A stretch of 64,000 nucleotides of DNA from the NCBI RefSeq assembly GCF_013249065.1, contig NZ_JABRWQ010000001.1, forward strand, positions 248,001-312,000, given 5' to 3'. The translations under genes were made by a program, and so were the position numbers. This DNA is from Winogradskyella litoriviva (GTDB taxonomy: Bacteria > Bacteroidota > Bacteroidia > Flavobacteriales > Flavobacteriaceae). Positions within the stretch are counted from its first letter, which is position 1; each line of letters opens with the position of its first letter. The notes below the pieces were generated by a model. It saw nothing but the letters and a program-made list of their open reading frames with translations, was not told the DNA's origin and did not search any database. Shown piece after piece: positions 27,301 through 34,760 of the stretch.

Positions 27301-27438
27301 AGAATCTACGTTAACGTATTAAATCCATTTGTAATTACTGATTATGAAGGTTATGACCCAGAATGGGCTGTAGCAGGATATAATATTGCACGTGTAAGTT
27401 CTGTAACATATCAATTAGGTTTAAGTTTAAAATTTTAA
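24313..27438 (+). CDS. susC: SusC-like TonB-dependent receptor (pectin locus)
   Basis: This 1041-residue outer-membrane importer has a signal peptide ending near EMYAQ (about residue 31). Next are a carboxypeptidase-regulatory-like domain (TIIDETGLPIPGVNILEKG), the DEVVVVGYGTVKKSDLTGSV segment, the plug with LKDASSAAIYGSRGASGVI, and a barrel ending LGLSLKF. It is probably the importer of galacturonan oligosaccharides, given the flanking GH28 and the shared operator. It is clearly distinct in sequence from the SusC at 1389-4469. susD follows after 10 bp. Confidence 0.94.
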   Translation: MNIKLLFRKSLKLCCTIFLFLSVLMGNEMYAQERSTPVSGTIIDETGLPIPGVNILEKGTSNGTTTDFDGKFSFMVTNSDAVLVISYVGFASQEINVGESNVINITLKESSESLDEVVVVGYGTVKKSDLTGSVSSISASDVTEKNVTSPLEAIQGNIPGVQISSSSGRIGDGFDITIRGNNSLLSETKPLFVVDGVPTDDISFLNPQDIDRIDVLKDASSAAIYGSRGASGVIIVSTKSGKSAKSGLNISYETSFGTKEVARLPEMMDGSKWWYYHQSAYFATTNGGDASTTTADMLAASVVGTANTVLLERATNNDTFDWYDAVLQSGTQQNNYLSINGRADNGLSYNLGLGLQSETGNVPNESIDKYTFKVGVNHKINKKFSTGANITVARTDEQLGSDVAMREAFRLNPFLTPWKIDENGNELVGEYQDQPGKLRYPDGSYAINKTSTFNPLLEIANSSNEIKRWRTFGNLYLEYKPLEWLTLKTTYSGNYNNTRQGKFSGALTNAGISNENLPLSSLTKSENYNYTWDNQFNINYTLNEDHIFNFLGLQSLYSNVTESSFLSSRQQPFETGFYNIGSGESGTFNLGSNYIKKTLNSYAVRLNYAYKDKYLVTASNRWDGSSVLSAGNKWESFPSVALAWKASEESFLADNETISNLKARVSVGYTGNDNVDAYSTLNALNQQLYYDFDGTSANGWLAETLANSELTWEKTREFNVGIDFGLFKNRITGSLDVYDRLSEDLIYAQALPLESGWKSTFANVGSVSNKGVELLLTTRNIQTDNLTWSTTFTFTKNTNKLESIYGQSEVSDIGNNLHLGESLNSYYNYVFDGIWQADEADEAASYGQSEGQAKVKDLNGDGVIDANNDRTILGNSDPDWSGSFNSNLKYKNFDLTISAFTNQGVFAYSEFHQNFTDVRDRGRQKLDIADWYIPANAAGIPAQASNSYPQPRNAGTYWRNDRVGYYRDASFIKVKNIALGYTLSDDVVDKLKIKSCRIYVNVLNPFVITDYEGYDPEWAVAGYNIARVSSVTYQLGLSLKF

Positions 27439-27448
27439 AAAAAGAATT

Positions 27449-29059
27449 ATGAAAAAAATATTAATATTAGGAATCTTAGCATTTGTTGTTAGCTCTTGCT
27501 CAGACTTTATAGAAGAAGATAATCTTGCGAATGCAGACGCAGAGACTTTTTATACAACCTCAGAAGGTTTTAATGCTTTAGTTAACGCCAATTACTCACA
27601 ATTACGTGAAATATACGGTGGTGATGCTTACGTTTTCTGCGCTGGTACTGATTTATATGCAGTAGGGTCTGGTAGAGGTTCAGAACCAGAAGGACTATCT
27701 CAATATTCTCAACTAAATTCATCTTCTGTTGGTGTAGATCAACTTTACGAATCATGTTATGCGGCAATTCAAAAGGCAAATATAGCTTTGCATTATTCTG
27801 CGATCACTGCTCAAACCGATGAATTAAGTACATTAATTGGTGAGGTTAAATATATGAGAGCAAATGCATACTTTTTGTTAGTACAAACATATGGTGGAGT
27901 AGGAATTGTAACAGATTATATTGACTCTCCTACCCTATATTTTGATAGAAATTCTGCAGAAGAAGTATATGCCTTAATCTTAACAGATTTAGGAGAAGCT
28001 TTATCCATGGTAAATGATCAACCATTCTCTGGAAGAGTAACAAAAAGAGCTGTTCAACATTTATTAGCTAAAGTACACTTAACAAGAGCATATGAGACTT
28101 TTGCAGATGCAAATGACTTTGCTAACGCAGCAAGCTATGCTGAAGATGCAATTGCAGGTCAATCTTTATCCATTCCATTTGCCGATTTGTGGTTTCCAGG
28201 TAATGAGATGAATGCAGAGACCATTTTTTCTGTTCAATATGATGAAAGTTCTATTAGTGTAGATCCAACAGAATTAGGAAACAAGCAAGCAAATTATTTT
28301 GGACCTTATTTAGGAGGTTCTGAATTTGCAGGAGATGCAGGATGGAAAAGTTACACATTATTAGCTACAGATTTTGCTTTAGAATTATTTACTCAAGAAG
28401 ATGAAAGATACGAAGCAACGTTTATGACAGAAGCTTATATGCGATATTTTGATGCTTTTGAAGTAGATGACACTAGTGGTTTAGAAGTTAGACATTATTA
28501 CGCGCCTCAATGGGCTACTCAAGCAGATATAGATGCATATGCTGTATCACATCCAGAAGCACAAATTCGCTTATGGGGAACTTATGCAGCAGGTGTTGTT
28601 AGTGGTGACTACGAAACAATTCCGACTAAAAAGTTTGATGACCCAACCGTTCAATTTGTTGATGATGCTAGAGTAAGTTCTCGTGATATAGTTTTATCTA
28701 GACTTGCAGACACCTATCTTATAGCTGCTGAAGCTTATTTACAAACAAACCCAGCATTAGGCTTACAAAAACTAAATGCTGTAAGAGAAAGAGCAGGTTT
28801 AACAACTCCCTTAGCAGCATACGATATAGATGTACTATTAGATGAAAGAGCTAGAGAATTATTTGGTGAATATCACAGATGGTTCGATTTAAAACGTACA
28901 GGAAAATTAGTAGAACGTGCATCGTTGCATAATTATTTAATTGATGCTGCTAATTTTAATGGAGCTAATGGTGAACTTAAAATATTAAGACCGATACCAC
29001 AAGCGGCTTTAGATTTAAATCAAAATAAAGATTTTCCTCAAAACCCTGCTTATAATTAA
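27449..29059 (+). CDS. susD: SusD/RagB-like glycan-binding lipoprotein (pectin locus)
   Basis: The 536-residue lipoprotein has its lipidated Cys at 17 (VVSSC) followed by SDFIEEDN. SusD features are EVKYMRANAYFLLVQTYGGVG, VLLDERARELFGEYHRWFDLKRTGKL and the C-terminal ILRPIPQAALDLNQNKDFPQNPAY. It should act as the lid of the preceding SusC. It ends the operon, with a strong hairpin about 60 bp downstream. Confidence 0.94.
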   Translation: MKKILILGILAFVVSSCSDFIEEDNLANADAETFYTTSEGFNALVNANYSQLREIYGGDAYVFCAGTDLYAVGSGRGSEPEGLSQYSQLNSSSVGVDQLYESCYAAIQKANIALHYSAITAQTDELSTLIGEVKYMRANAYFLLVQTYGGVGIVTDYIDSPTLYFDRNSAEEVYALILTDLGEALSMVNDQPFSGRVTKRAVQHLLAKVHLTRAYETFADANDFANAASYAEDAIAGQSLSIPFADLWFPGNEMNAETIFSVQYDESSISVDPTELGNKQANYFGPYLGGSEFAGDAGWKSYTLLATDFALELFTQEDERYEATFMTEAYMRYFDAFEVDDTSGLEVRHYYAPQWATQADIDAYAVSHPEAQIRLWGTYAAGVVSGDYETIPTKKFDDPTVQFVDDARVSSRDIVLSRLADTYLIAAEAYLQTNPALGLQKLNAVRERAGLTTPLAAYDIDVLLDERARELFGEYHRWFDLKRTGKLVERASLHNYLIDAANFNGANGELKILRPIPQAALDLNQNKDFPQNPAYN

Positions 29060-29117
29060 GAAGGTAGAAGATTTTTAATAATATAATTTTAGTAATTATT
29101 TTGTTTGAATTAGTTTT

Positions 29118-29152
29118 AATAAGCCTGATCCTTAAAATCAGGCTTATTTTTT
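29118..29152 (+). terminator. terminator after the GH28-susC-susD operon
   Basis: Stem AATAAGCCTGAT / ATCAGGCTTATT with a 7-base loop and a T tail. Confidence 0.85.
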
Positions 29153-29189
29153 ATAAACTTTAGCGGTTTTTATGTTAGCTAAAAAATAG

Positions 29190-29399
29190 ATATACGTTTT
29201 ATATTTTGTTTTCAACCTAACTTCAAATTTTGCATTACAAAAACTGGAGGTTGATACTAGCTATACTATACAAAGCACTTTTAAAAAAGAAATAAAAACA
29301 TTTTCAAACATTTCAATTGCTCTTTCTAATTCCATTGATAATATTTCTAAAACCGAAGATTTAATCCTTATTTTAAGGAAACAACAAAACATATTGTAA
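29190..29399 (+). pseudogene. start-less open frame in the 375-bp gap, possible gene remnant
   Basis: From 29190 a frame of 69 sense codons runs to a TAA at 29397-29399 with no ATG. The translation (LQKLEVDTSYTIQSTFKKEI region) looks protein-like rather than random, but I do not recognise a family. It could be the 3' end of a decayed gene. The rest of 29060-29433 holds the terminator and the leader of the next operon; no clear promoter was found. Confidence 0.25.
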
Positions 29400-29433
29400 C
29401 GTTTCTTGATAATCAATTTAAACCTAATTAATT

Positions 29434-30441
29434 ATGAAAACCGTCAAATACATAATAATAGTATTCATGTTTATAAGCATTTTGGCTTGTAAAAATGAAG
29501 AAACGAAAGCAGTTTCAGAACAAGTTGCAAAAAAAGAGGTTAAGTCACCTGTAAAAACATATGCCGAAATCTCTATTGCAGAAGGCGGAAAATGGATTGA
29601 TGGAGAAAGAGGTCATAAAGAATACAATGGTGGTACATCTTTTAAAAACGTAAACCAGTTACAAGTACCAGATAATCATACAGACCATACTTGGTATTTA
29701 CGCTACGAAGGTCCAGGTTGGGAAAATAATAAAATTGGTTACAGATTGTATTTAGACTGGAGAAATGCTATTGATATCTTCGGGAAAACTACCGATAATA
29801 TGGTGCTATCACAAGTTGGTCAAGATGGATTCGATTCTTATCATGAGACTCAATCTTGGGGACAAGACATTTTAAAAGTTGGTAAAGGTCTTGGTATTGG
29901 ATCTATTGGAAGATTGGTTGACAATAATGTGCTTCATTTTAAAGAAGTAGATAATACGCATGCTACTATTAAGAATACCGAAAGTAATTCTACAGTCACC
30001 ATTCAATACAAAGGTTGGAAAACTGGCAAAGATAAAATCGATTTAAAATCAACATTAAGTATTGCTCCAGACCAACGCTATACTAAACATACCATACAAC
30101 CTTCAAAAGCTATAAATGGTATTGTTACAGGCATTGTAAATCATGGTGTTAATTTCATTCAAAAGGAAAATAAAAAATGGGCATACATAGCAACGTATGG
30201 AAAACAAACTTTAGTACCAGATAATTTAGGAATGGCAATTTTTTACAAATTAGAAACCACAACAGAAGTAAAAAAAGGCGCATACGATTATTTAATAGAA
30301 TTTAAACCTACCACAAAACCAATTGTATTTTATTTTTTAGGTGCTTGGGAACAAGAAGTGGATGGCATTAAAACCGAAAAAGCATTCATTACTTATTTAA
30401 ATGAAAAATTAGCCGAATTAAATAATAACGATAAACTATAA
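29434..30441 (+). CDS. DUF4861-type lipoprotein of the pectin locus
   Basis: The 335-residue protein has a lipobox SILAC with Cys19 followed by a Lys/Glu-rich linker. The body (about 45-330) matches my recollection of DUF4861 proteins, which are common in Bacteroidota pectin loci: aromatic-rich segments such as HTWYLRYEGPGWENNKIGYRLYLDWRNAIDIFGK and DGFDSYHETQSWGQDILKVG. The biochemical role is not established to my knowledge; a carbohydrate-active or binding role is inferred from company. It is the first gene of a ten-gene run in which genes lie at most about 10 bp apart. Confidence 0.7.
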   Translation: MKTVKYIIIVFMFISILACKNEETKAVSEQVAKKEVKSPVKTYAEISIAEGGKWIDGERGHKEYNGGTSFKNVNQLQVPDNHTDHTWYLRYEGPGWENNKIGYRLYLDWRNAIDIFGKTTDNMVLSQVGQDGFDSYHETQSWGQDILKVGKGLGIGSIGRLVDNNVLHFKEVDNTHATIKNTESNSTVTIQYKGWKTGKDKIDLKSTLSIAPDQRYTKHTIQPSKAINGIVTGIVNHGVNFIQKENKKWAYIATYGKQTLVPDNLGMAIFYKLETTTEVKKGAYDYLIEFKPTTKPIVFYFLGAWEQEVDGIKTEKAFITYLNEKLAELNNNDKL

Positions 30442-30445
30442 AGTC

Positions 30446-30880
30446 ATGAAAAACCTTCTCCAAATAAAAACATCTATAGTGTTATTATTATGTTTTTCCT
30501 TTTTATTAAGTAATAATTTAAGTGCTCAAGAAAAAGAATATACAATTGATGATTGTGTAAATACCTTCAATAAAGAAGAGGCAATCCCAACAAATGTTGG
30601 GTATCAATATTGGTTTGCAGATAAAGATTTTTTAGATGGACGAACCATTAAAATGAGTGTTGTTTCTCCAGGAAAAGCAACACATGCACCACACAAACAT
30701 CCAGAAGATGAGTTTTTCTATGTTCTAGAAGGTAAAGCCAAGTTTTATTTAGACGGAAAAGAAGTTATTGTTCAAGCTAATACAAGTTTATATTGTCCTT
30801 CAAATATTATGCATGGCATAAGTAATGCAGGAGAGACAGAATTAAAATACCTAGTTATTAAAAAATACGAAAAGAAATAA
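30446..30880 (+). CDS. periplasmic cupin protein, KdgF-like
   Basis: This 144-residue protein has a signal peptide ending LSAQ (residue 28) and a single cupin barrel. The metal-binding motif HAPHKHPEDEFFYVLEGKAKF supplies two or three His and a Glu, and NIMHGISN the last His. KdgF cupins speed conversion of 4,5-unsaturated galacturonate to the linear ketouronate, just before KduI. Position between DUF4861 and GH105 supports that role, but KdgF proteins are often cytoplasmic, so the secreted location is a difference and the assignment is an inference. Confidence 0.65.
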   Translation: MKNLLQIKTSIVLLLCFSFLLSNNLSAQEKEYTIDDCVNTFNKEEAIPTNVGYQYWFADKDFLDGRTIKMSVVSPGKATHAPHKHPEDEFFYVLEGKAKFYLDGKEVIVQANTSLYCPSNIMHGISNAGETELKYLVIKKYEKK

Positions 30881-30888
30881 ATATACCT

Positions 30889-32103
30889 ATGAAAAACATA
30901 ACACTAATTGCAATAATAGTATTAAGCTTTTTTACAAGTTGCAAAGAAGAAAAAAAGGAAGTTGTAACTGAAGAAACGCAACAAGAAGTAAAAATTTCTA
31001 GTTCCTTAAAATGGTCAGAACGTATGGCATTATCTATAATGAAACGTTTTCCAAAAGCGAGAGATGTCGATAATCACAAAACTATAAACTGGAATTACAA
31101 GCATGGTTTATTGGCTTTGTCGTTTGAAAAATTATACCAAGAAACAGGTAACGAAAAATATTTTGAATACGAAAAAGGTTATGCAGACGATTTAATTGAT
31201 AGTACAGGAACAATTTTAAACTATGATATCGAGAAATATAACATCGATAATATCAATGCTGGAAAAATTCTTTTCTTCTTGTATGAAAAAACCAAAGATG
31301 AAAAATACTTAACTGCTATAAAGACTTTAAGAAAACAATTAGAGAACCATCCAAGAACCAATTCTGGTGGTCTTTGGCATAAAAAAATATATCCATACCA
31401 AATGTGGCTCGATGGTTTATATATGGGACAACCTTTTTATGCAAGATACATAGCAGAATACGAAGATGGTAAAAACTTTGACGATGTCGCACACCAATTC
31501 GAGGTATGTTACAAGCAAACCTATGATGAAAAAACAGGCTTGTTATTACACGCTTGGGACGAAAGCAAACAAATGGGTTGGGCAGATAAAACAACGGGGA
31601 AATCTCCAAATTTCTGGTCGCGTTCACTAGGCTGGTACGTTATGGCTTTAGTAGATGTGCTTGATTATTTTCCAGAAGACCATCCAAAAAGACAAATGCT
31701 AATACAACAACTAAACGACCTTTCTACGGCTTTAGTTAAAGTGCAAGATAAATCTGGAATTTGGTATCAGGTTCCTAATTTTCCTGATAGAGAAGGCAAT
31801 TATTTAGAATCTTCTGGAACAGCAATGTTTGCATATGCATTTGCTAAAGGTGTTAGAAAAGGCTATTTGCCTTCAGAATTTAAAGACGTAGCAAACAAAG
31901 CGTTTGATGGACTTGTTAAAGAGTTGGTTAAAGTAGACGACAATGGAGAAGTACATTTAACGCAAACTTGTAAAGGTGCTGGTTTAGGAGGAAATCCTTA
32001 TAGAGATGCTTCTTTTGAATATTATATAGGTGAAGCAAAACGAGTAAATAATCTTCATGGTACAGGACCTTTTATTTTGGCTGCATTAGAATTGAACAGA
32101 TAA
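30889..32103 (+). CDS. GH105 unsaturated glucuronyl/galacturonyl hydrolase, lipoprotein
   Basis: The 404-residue (alpha/alpha)6-barrel enzyme releases the 4,5-unsaturated uronic acid from the non-reducing end of oligosaccharides made by lyases. Cys18 in the lipobox FFTSC gives a lipoprotein. Family segments are WHKKIYPYQMWLDGLYMGQPFYARY, HAWDESKQMGWADKTTGKSPNFWSRSLGWY and DREGNYLESSGTAMFAYAFAKGVRKGYL. The substrate (rhamnogalacturonyl or galacturonyl) cannot be told apart; the nearby PL10 supports oligogalacturonides. It follows the cupin by 8 bp. Confidence 0.9.
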   Translation: MKNITLIAIIVLSFFTSCKEEKKEVVTEETQQEVKISSSLKWSERMALSIMKRFPKARDVDNHKTINWNYKHGLLALSFEKLYQETGNEKYFEYEKGYADDLIDSTGTILNYDIEKYNIDNINAGKILFFLYEKTKDEKYLTAIKTLRKQLENHPRTNSGGLWHKKIYPYQMWLDGLYMGQPFYARYIAEYEDGKNFDDVAHQFEVCYKQTYDEKTGLLLHAWDESKQMGWADKTTGKSPNFWSRSLGWYVMALVDVLDYFPEDHPKRQMLIQQLNDLSTALVKVQDKSGIWYQVPNFPDREGNYLESSGTAMFAYAFAKGVRKGYLPSEFKDVANKAFDGLVKELVKVDDNGEVHLTQTCKGAGLGGNPYRDASFEYYIGEAKRVNNLHGTGPFILAALELNR

Positions 32104-32113
32104 AATATCAAAT

Positions 32114-33157
32114 ATGAAATCAATAAACACAGCTTTATGTTCTTTCGGAATGAGTGGACATCTTTTTCATGGACCTTTTATTGATGTACACCCAAACTTT
32201 AATTTATATGGTGTTCTAGAACGTACTAAAAATTTAGCACAAGAAAAGTATCCAAATATTAAAACATTTAGGTCTTTAGAAAACTTGTTGCAAGACAATG
32301 CAATAGATTTAGTAGTGGTTAATACACCAAATATTACACATTACAACTACACTAAAAAAATAATAGAAGCTGGTAAACATGTTGTTGTAGAAAAACCTTT
32401 TACAGTTACAACTGCCGAAGCTCAAGAGTTAATTGATTTAGCAAAAAAACATAATGTTAAACTTTCTGTGTATCATAATAGAAGATGGGATAGTGATTTT
32501 AAAACAGTAAAAAAAATAATTGATGAAGGTGTTTTAGGAGATATTGTTGAAGCCGAATTTCATTACGATAGATTTGACCCAGAATTAAGCTATAAAACAC
32601 ATAAAGAAACACCAACAGAAGGTGTTGGAAGTTTATACGATTTGGGCTCTCATTTAATCGATCAAGCTTTACAGCTTTTTGGAATGCCTAATAGTGTTTT
32701 TGCCAGTTTAGATAGTTTTAGAAAAGACTCTAAAGTAGGCGATTATTTCGATGTTAAACTGTATTACACATCGCATTATGTCACATTAAAGTCCAGTTAT
32801 TTTGTACGCGAACCACTTCCAGCTTATAGTATTCACGGAACAAAAGGCTCCTTTATAAAATCTAAAGCAGATATTCAAGAAACCGAACTTCAAAAAGAAA
32901 TAAAACCCAATACTAATAATTGGGGAATAGAACCAGAATCCGAAAAAGGAATTCTTCATATTCTAAAAAACGGAGATTTTAATAAAGCATTTGTAAATAC
33001 AGAACAAGGAGATTATATGGCTTATTACAATGGTATTTATAATGCTATCGCAAATAATAAACCATTACCTGTAACTGCACAACAAGCAACAGATGTTATA
33101 AAAATTATTGAAGTCGCAATACAAAGTAATCAAGAAAAAAGAATTATTGAATTATGA
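32114..33157 (+). CDS. Gfo/Idh/MocA-family oxidoreductase in the pectin operon
   Basis: The 347-residue cytoplasmic protein has the Rossmann loop CSFGMSGHLFHGPF, the signature VVVEKPFTVTTAEA, and a substrate domain with YDLGSHLIDQALQLFG. This variant with GMSG instead of GxGxxG is typical of the YdgJ/YhhX-like subgroup. Substrate unknown; a uronate-derived or rare-sugar oxidation is plausible. Its last 4 bp overlap the next start (ATGA), indicating coupled translation. Confidence 0.87.
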   Translation: MKSINTALCSFGMSGHLFHGPFIDVHPNFNLYGVLERTKNLAQEKYPNIKTFRSLENLLQDNAIDLVVVNTPNITHYNYTKKIIEAGKHVVVEKPFTVTTAEAQELIDLAKKHNVKLSVYHNRRWDSDFKTVKKIIDEGVLGDIVEAEFHYDRFDPELSYKTHKETPTEGVGSLYDLGSHLIDQALQLFGMPNSVFASLDSFRKDSKVGDYFDVKLYYTSHYVTLKSSYFVREPLPAYSIHGTKGSFIKSKADIQETELQKEIKPNTNNWGIEPESEKGILHILKNGDFNKAFVNTEQGDYMAYYNGIYNAIANNKPLPVTAQQATDVIKIIEVAIQSNQEKRIIEL

Positions 33158-34758
33158 GAGTTTGTTTAGTATTACTGTTTTTATTTAGTTCTTTCAATGC
33201 ATTTACACAAGAACAAATAGAGCAATGGAACCGTTTTGAAATTAGTTTAAAACACAAAACAAAAGGGAATCCGTTTCAAGATGTAAAACTTTCTGCTAAA
33301 TTTTTTAATGCTGATACTACTTTCGTGGTTAATGGATTTTACGATGGTAAAAACGTTTTTAAAATTCGTTTTATGCCACAGCAAATAGGAAAATGGAATT
33401 ATATAATATCGAGTTCTGTAGAAGAATTTAATTCAAAAACAGGAAGTTTTCAATGTGTTAAAGCATCAGCTGATAATCATGGAATGGTAAAAGTTAGTGA
33501 AACCTATCATTTTAAATATGCAGATGGTAACAATTACTATCCTTTTGGTACAACTGCTTATGCATGGACACATATGAAAGAGGAGCTTCAAGAGGAAACT
33601 TTAAAAACATTAGAAAAAGCAGACTTTAATAAAGTAAGAATGTGTGTGTTTCCTAAAAACTACGATTTAGTAAAAGAAGAGCCTAAAGTGTATCCTTTTA
33701 AAGTAAAAAAATTAGTAACTAATGCTAAAGGAGATAAAATTTTTATTTGGAATTTTGATGAATTTGACCCAGAATTTTTTCAACATTTAGAAAAAAGAAT
33801 AGACGATTTAAATAAAATTGGTGTTCAAGCAGATTTAATACTCTTTCATCCTTACGATGGAGGTCGTTGGGGATTTGATTCTATGCCTCACAATGTAAAT
33901 GAAAAATATCTAGAATATATTACAGCTCGATTATCGTCTTTTAAAAATGTGTGGTGGTCTTTAGCAAATGAATGGAATTATGTAGACGCAAAAACCATTG
34001 CAGATTGGGACGCCTTAACAGAAACTGTTGTAAATAATGACCCTTACAGACATTTATGTTCTATTCATGGTGCAACATCATCTTACTATAATTATTTAAA
34101 ACCAGAATACACACACGTAAGTATACAAGATGAAGCACCTGTTTTAAATTCCTATTCTTCAGCTACATTAAGAAACATTTATAAAAAACCTATAGTGTTA
34201 GACGAAGTTGGATACGAAGGCAATTTAAAAAGACGATGGGGAAGATTAAGTCCAGAAAAAATGACACATTTAGTTTGGAATGGTGTCATTGCAGGAGCTT
34301 ATGTAACACATGGTGAAGTTTATAGATTCAATATAGAAACAGATACTTTTTTCTGGGCAGATGGAGGTGTTCTTAAAGGAGAGAGTTGGAAACGAATTAA
34401 ATTTTTAAAATCTATAATAGAAAATGCTCCAGGACCATTACATATGGCAGATATAAGCAGAGATTTAATAACAGCATCTTCAGGAAAAGGATTTTACTTA
34501 ATGTATTTTGGTGAAGAAATTATAGAGTCTTGGGCATTTAATTTACCAAAAAAGAATGCAGAATTAGATAAACTTAAAGAAGGTGTAAAATTTAAAGTTG
34601 AAATTATTGATACTTGGGACATGACTATAACACCAGTTTCTGGAGTTTTTGAAACTAAAAAAGTAAACGATAATTATCGTCTGTATGATGCAGATTTAAA
34701 AGAAGTAAGATTACCACACAAGCCTTATATCGCTTTAAGAATTACTGAAATAAAATAG
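33154..34758 (+). CDS. DUF5060/DUF4038-type secreted TIM-barrel glycoside hydrolase candidate
   Basis: The 534-residue protein has a signal peptide ending NAFTQ (residue 19). The N-terminal beta-sandwich (WNRFEISLKHKTKGNPF to about residue 110) resembles DUF5060. A clan-A-like barrel follows, starting NNYYPFGTTAYAWTH, with candidate acid/base E273 in WSLANEWNY and nucleophile E351 in VLDEVGYEG. The C-terminal beta domain resembles DUF5605. Relatives of DUF4038 include the GH140 apiosidases acting on rhamnogalacturonan-II side chains, so a pectin side-chain activity is possible, but substrate is unknown. It overlaps the upstream oxidoreductase by 4 bp. Confidence 0.75.
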   Translation: MRVCLVLLFLFSSFNAFTQEQIEQWNRFEISLKHKTKGNPFQDVKLSAKFFNADTTFVVNGFYDGKNVFKIRFMPQQIGKWNYIISSSVEEFNSKTGSFQCVKASADNHGMVKVSETYHFKYADGNNYYPFGTTAYAWTHMKEELQEETLKTLEKADFNKVRMCVFPKNYDLVKEEPKVYPFKVKKLVTNAKGDKIFIWNFDEFDPEFFQHLEKRIDDLNKIGVQADLILFHPYDGGRWGFDSMPHNVNEKYLEYITARLSSFKNVWWSLANEWNYVDAKTIADWDALTETVVNNDPYRHLCSIHGATSSYYNYLKPEYTHVSIQDEAPVLNSYSSATLRNIYKKPIVLDEVGYEGNLKRRWGRLSPEKMTHLVWNGVIAGAYVTHGEVYRFNIETDTFFWADGGVLKGESWKRIKFLKSIIENAPGPLHMADISRDLITASSGKGFYLMYFGEEIIESWAFNLPKKNAELDKLKEGVKFKVEIIDTWDMTITPVSGVFETKKVNDNYRLYDADLKEVRLPHKPYIALRITEIK

Positions 34759-34760
34759 AA

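Noticed and set aside
29391..29412. GTAACGTTTC sequence before the DUF4861 gene as a LacI operator
   Set aside because: Only the central AACGTT is symmetrical; it does not match either operator type found in the window.
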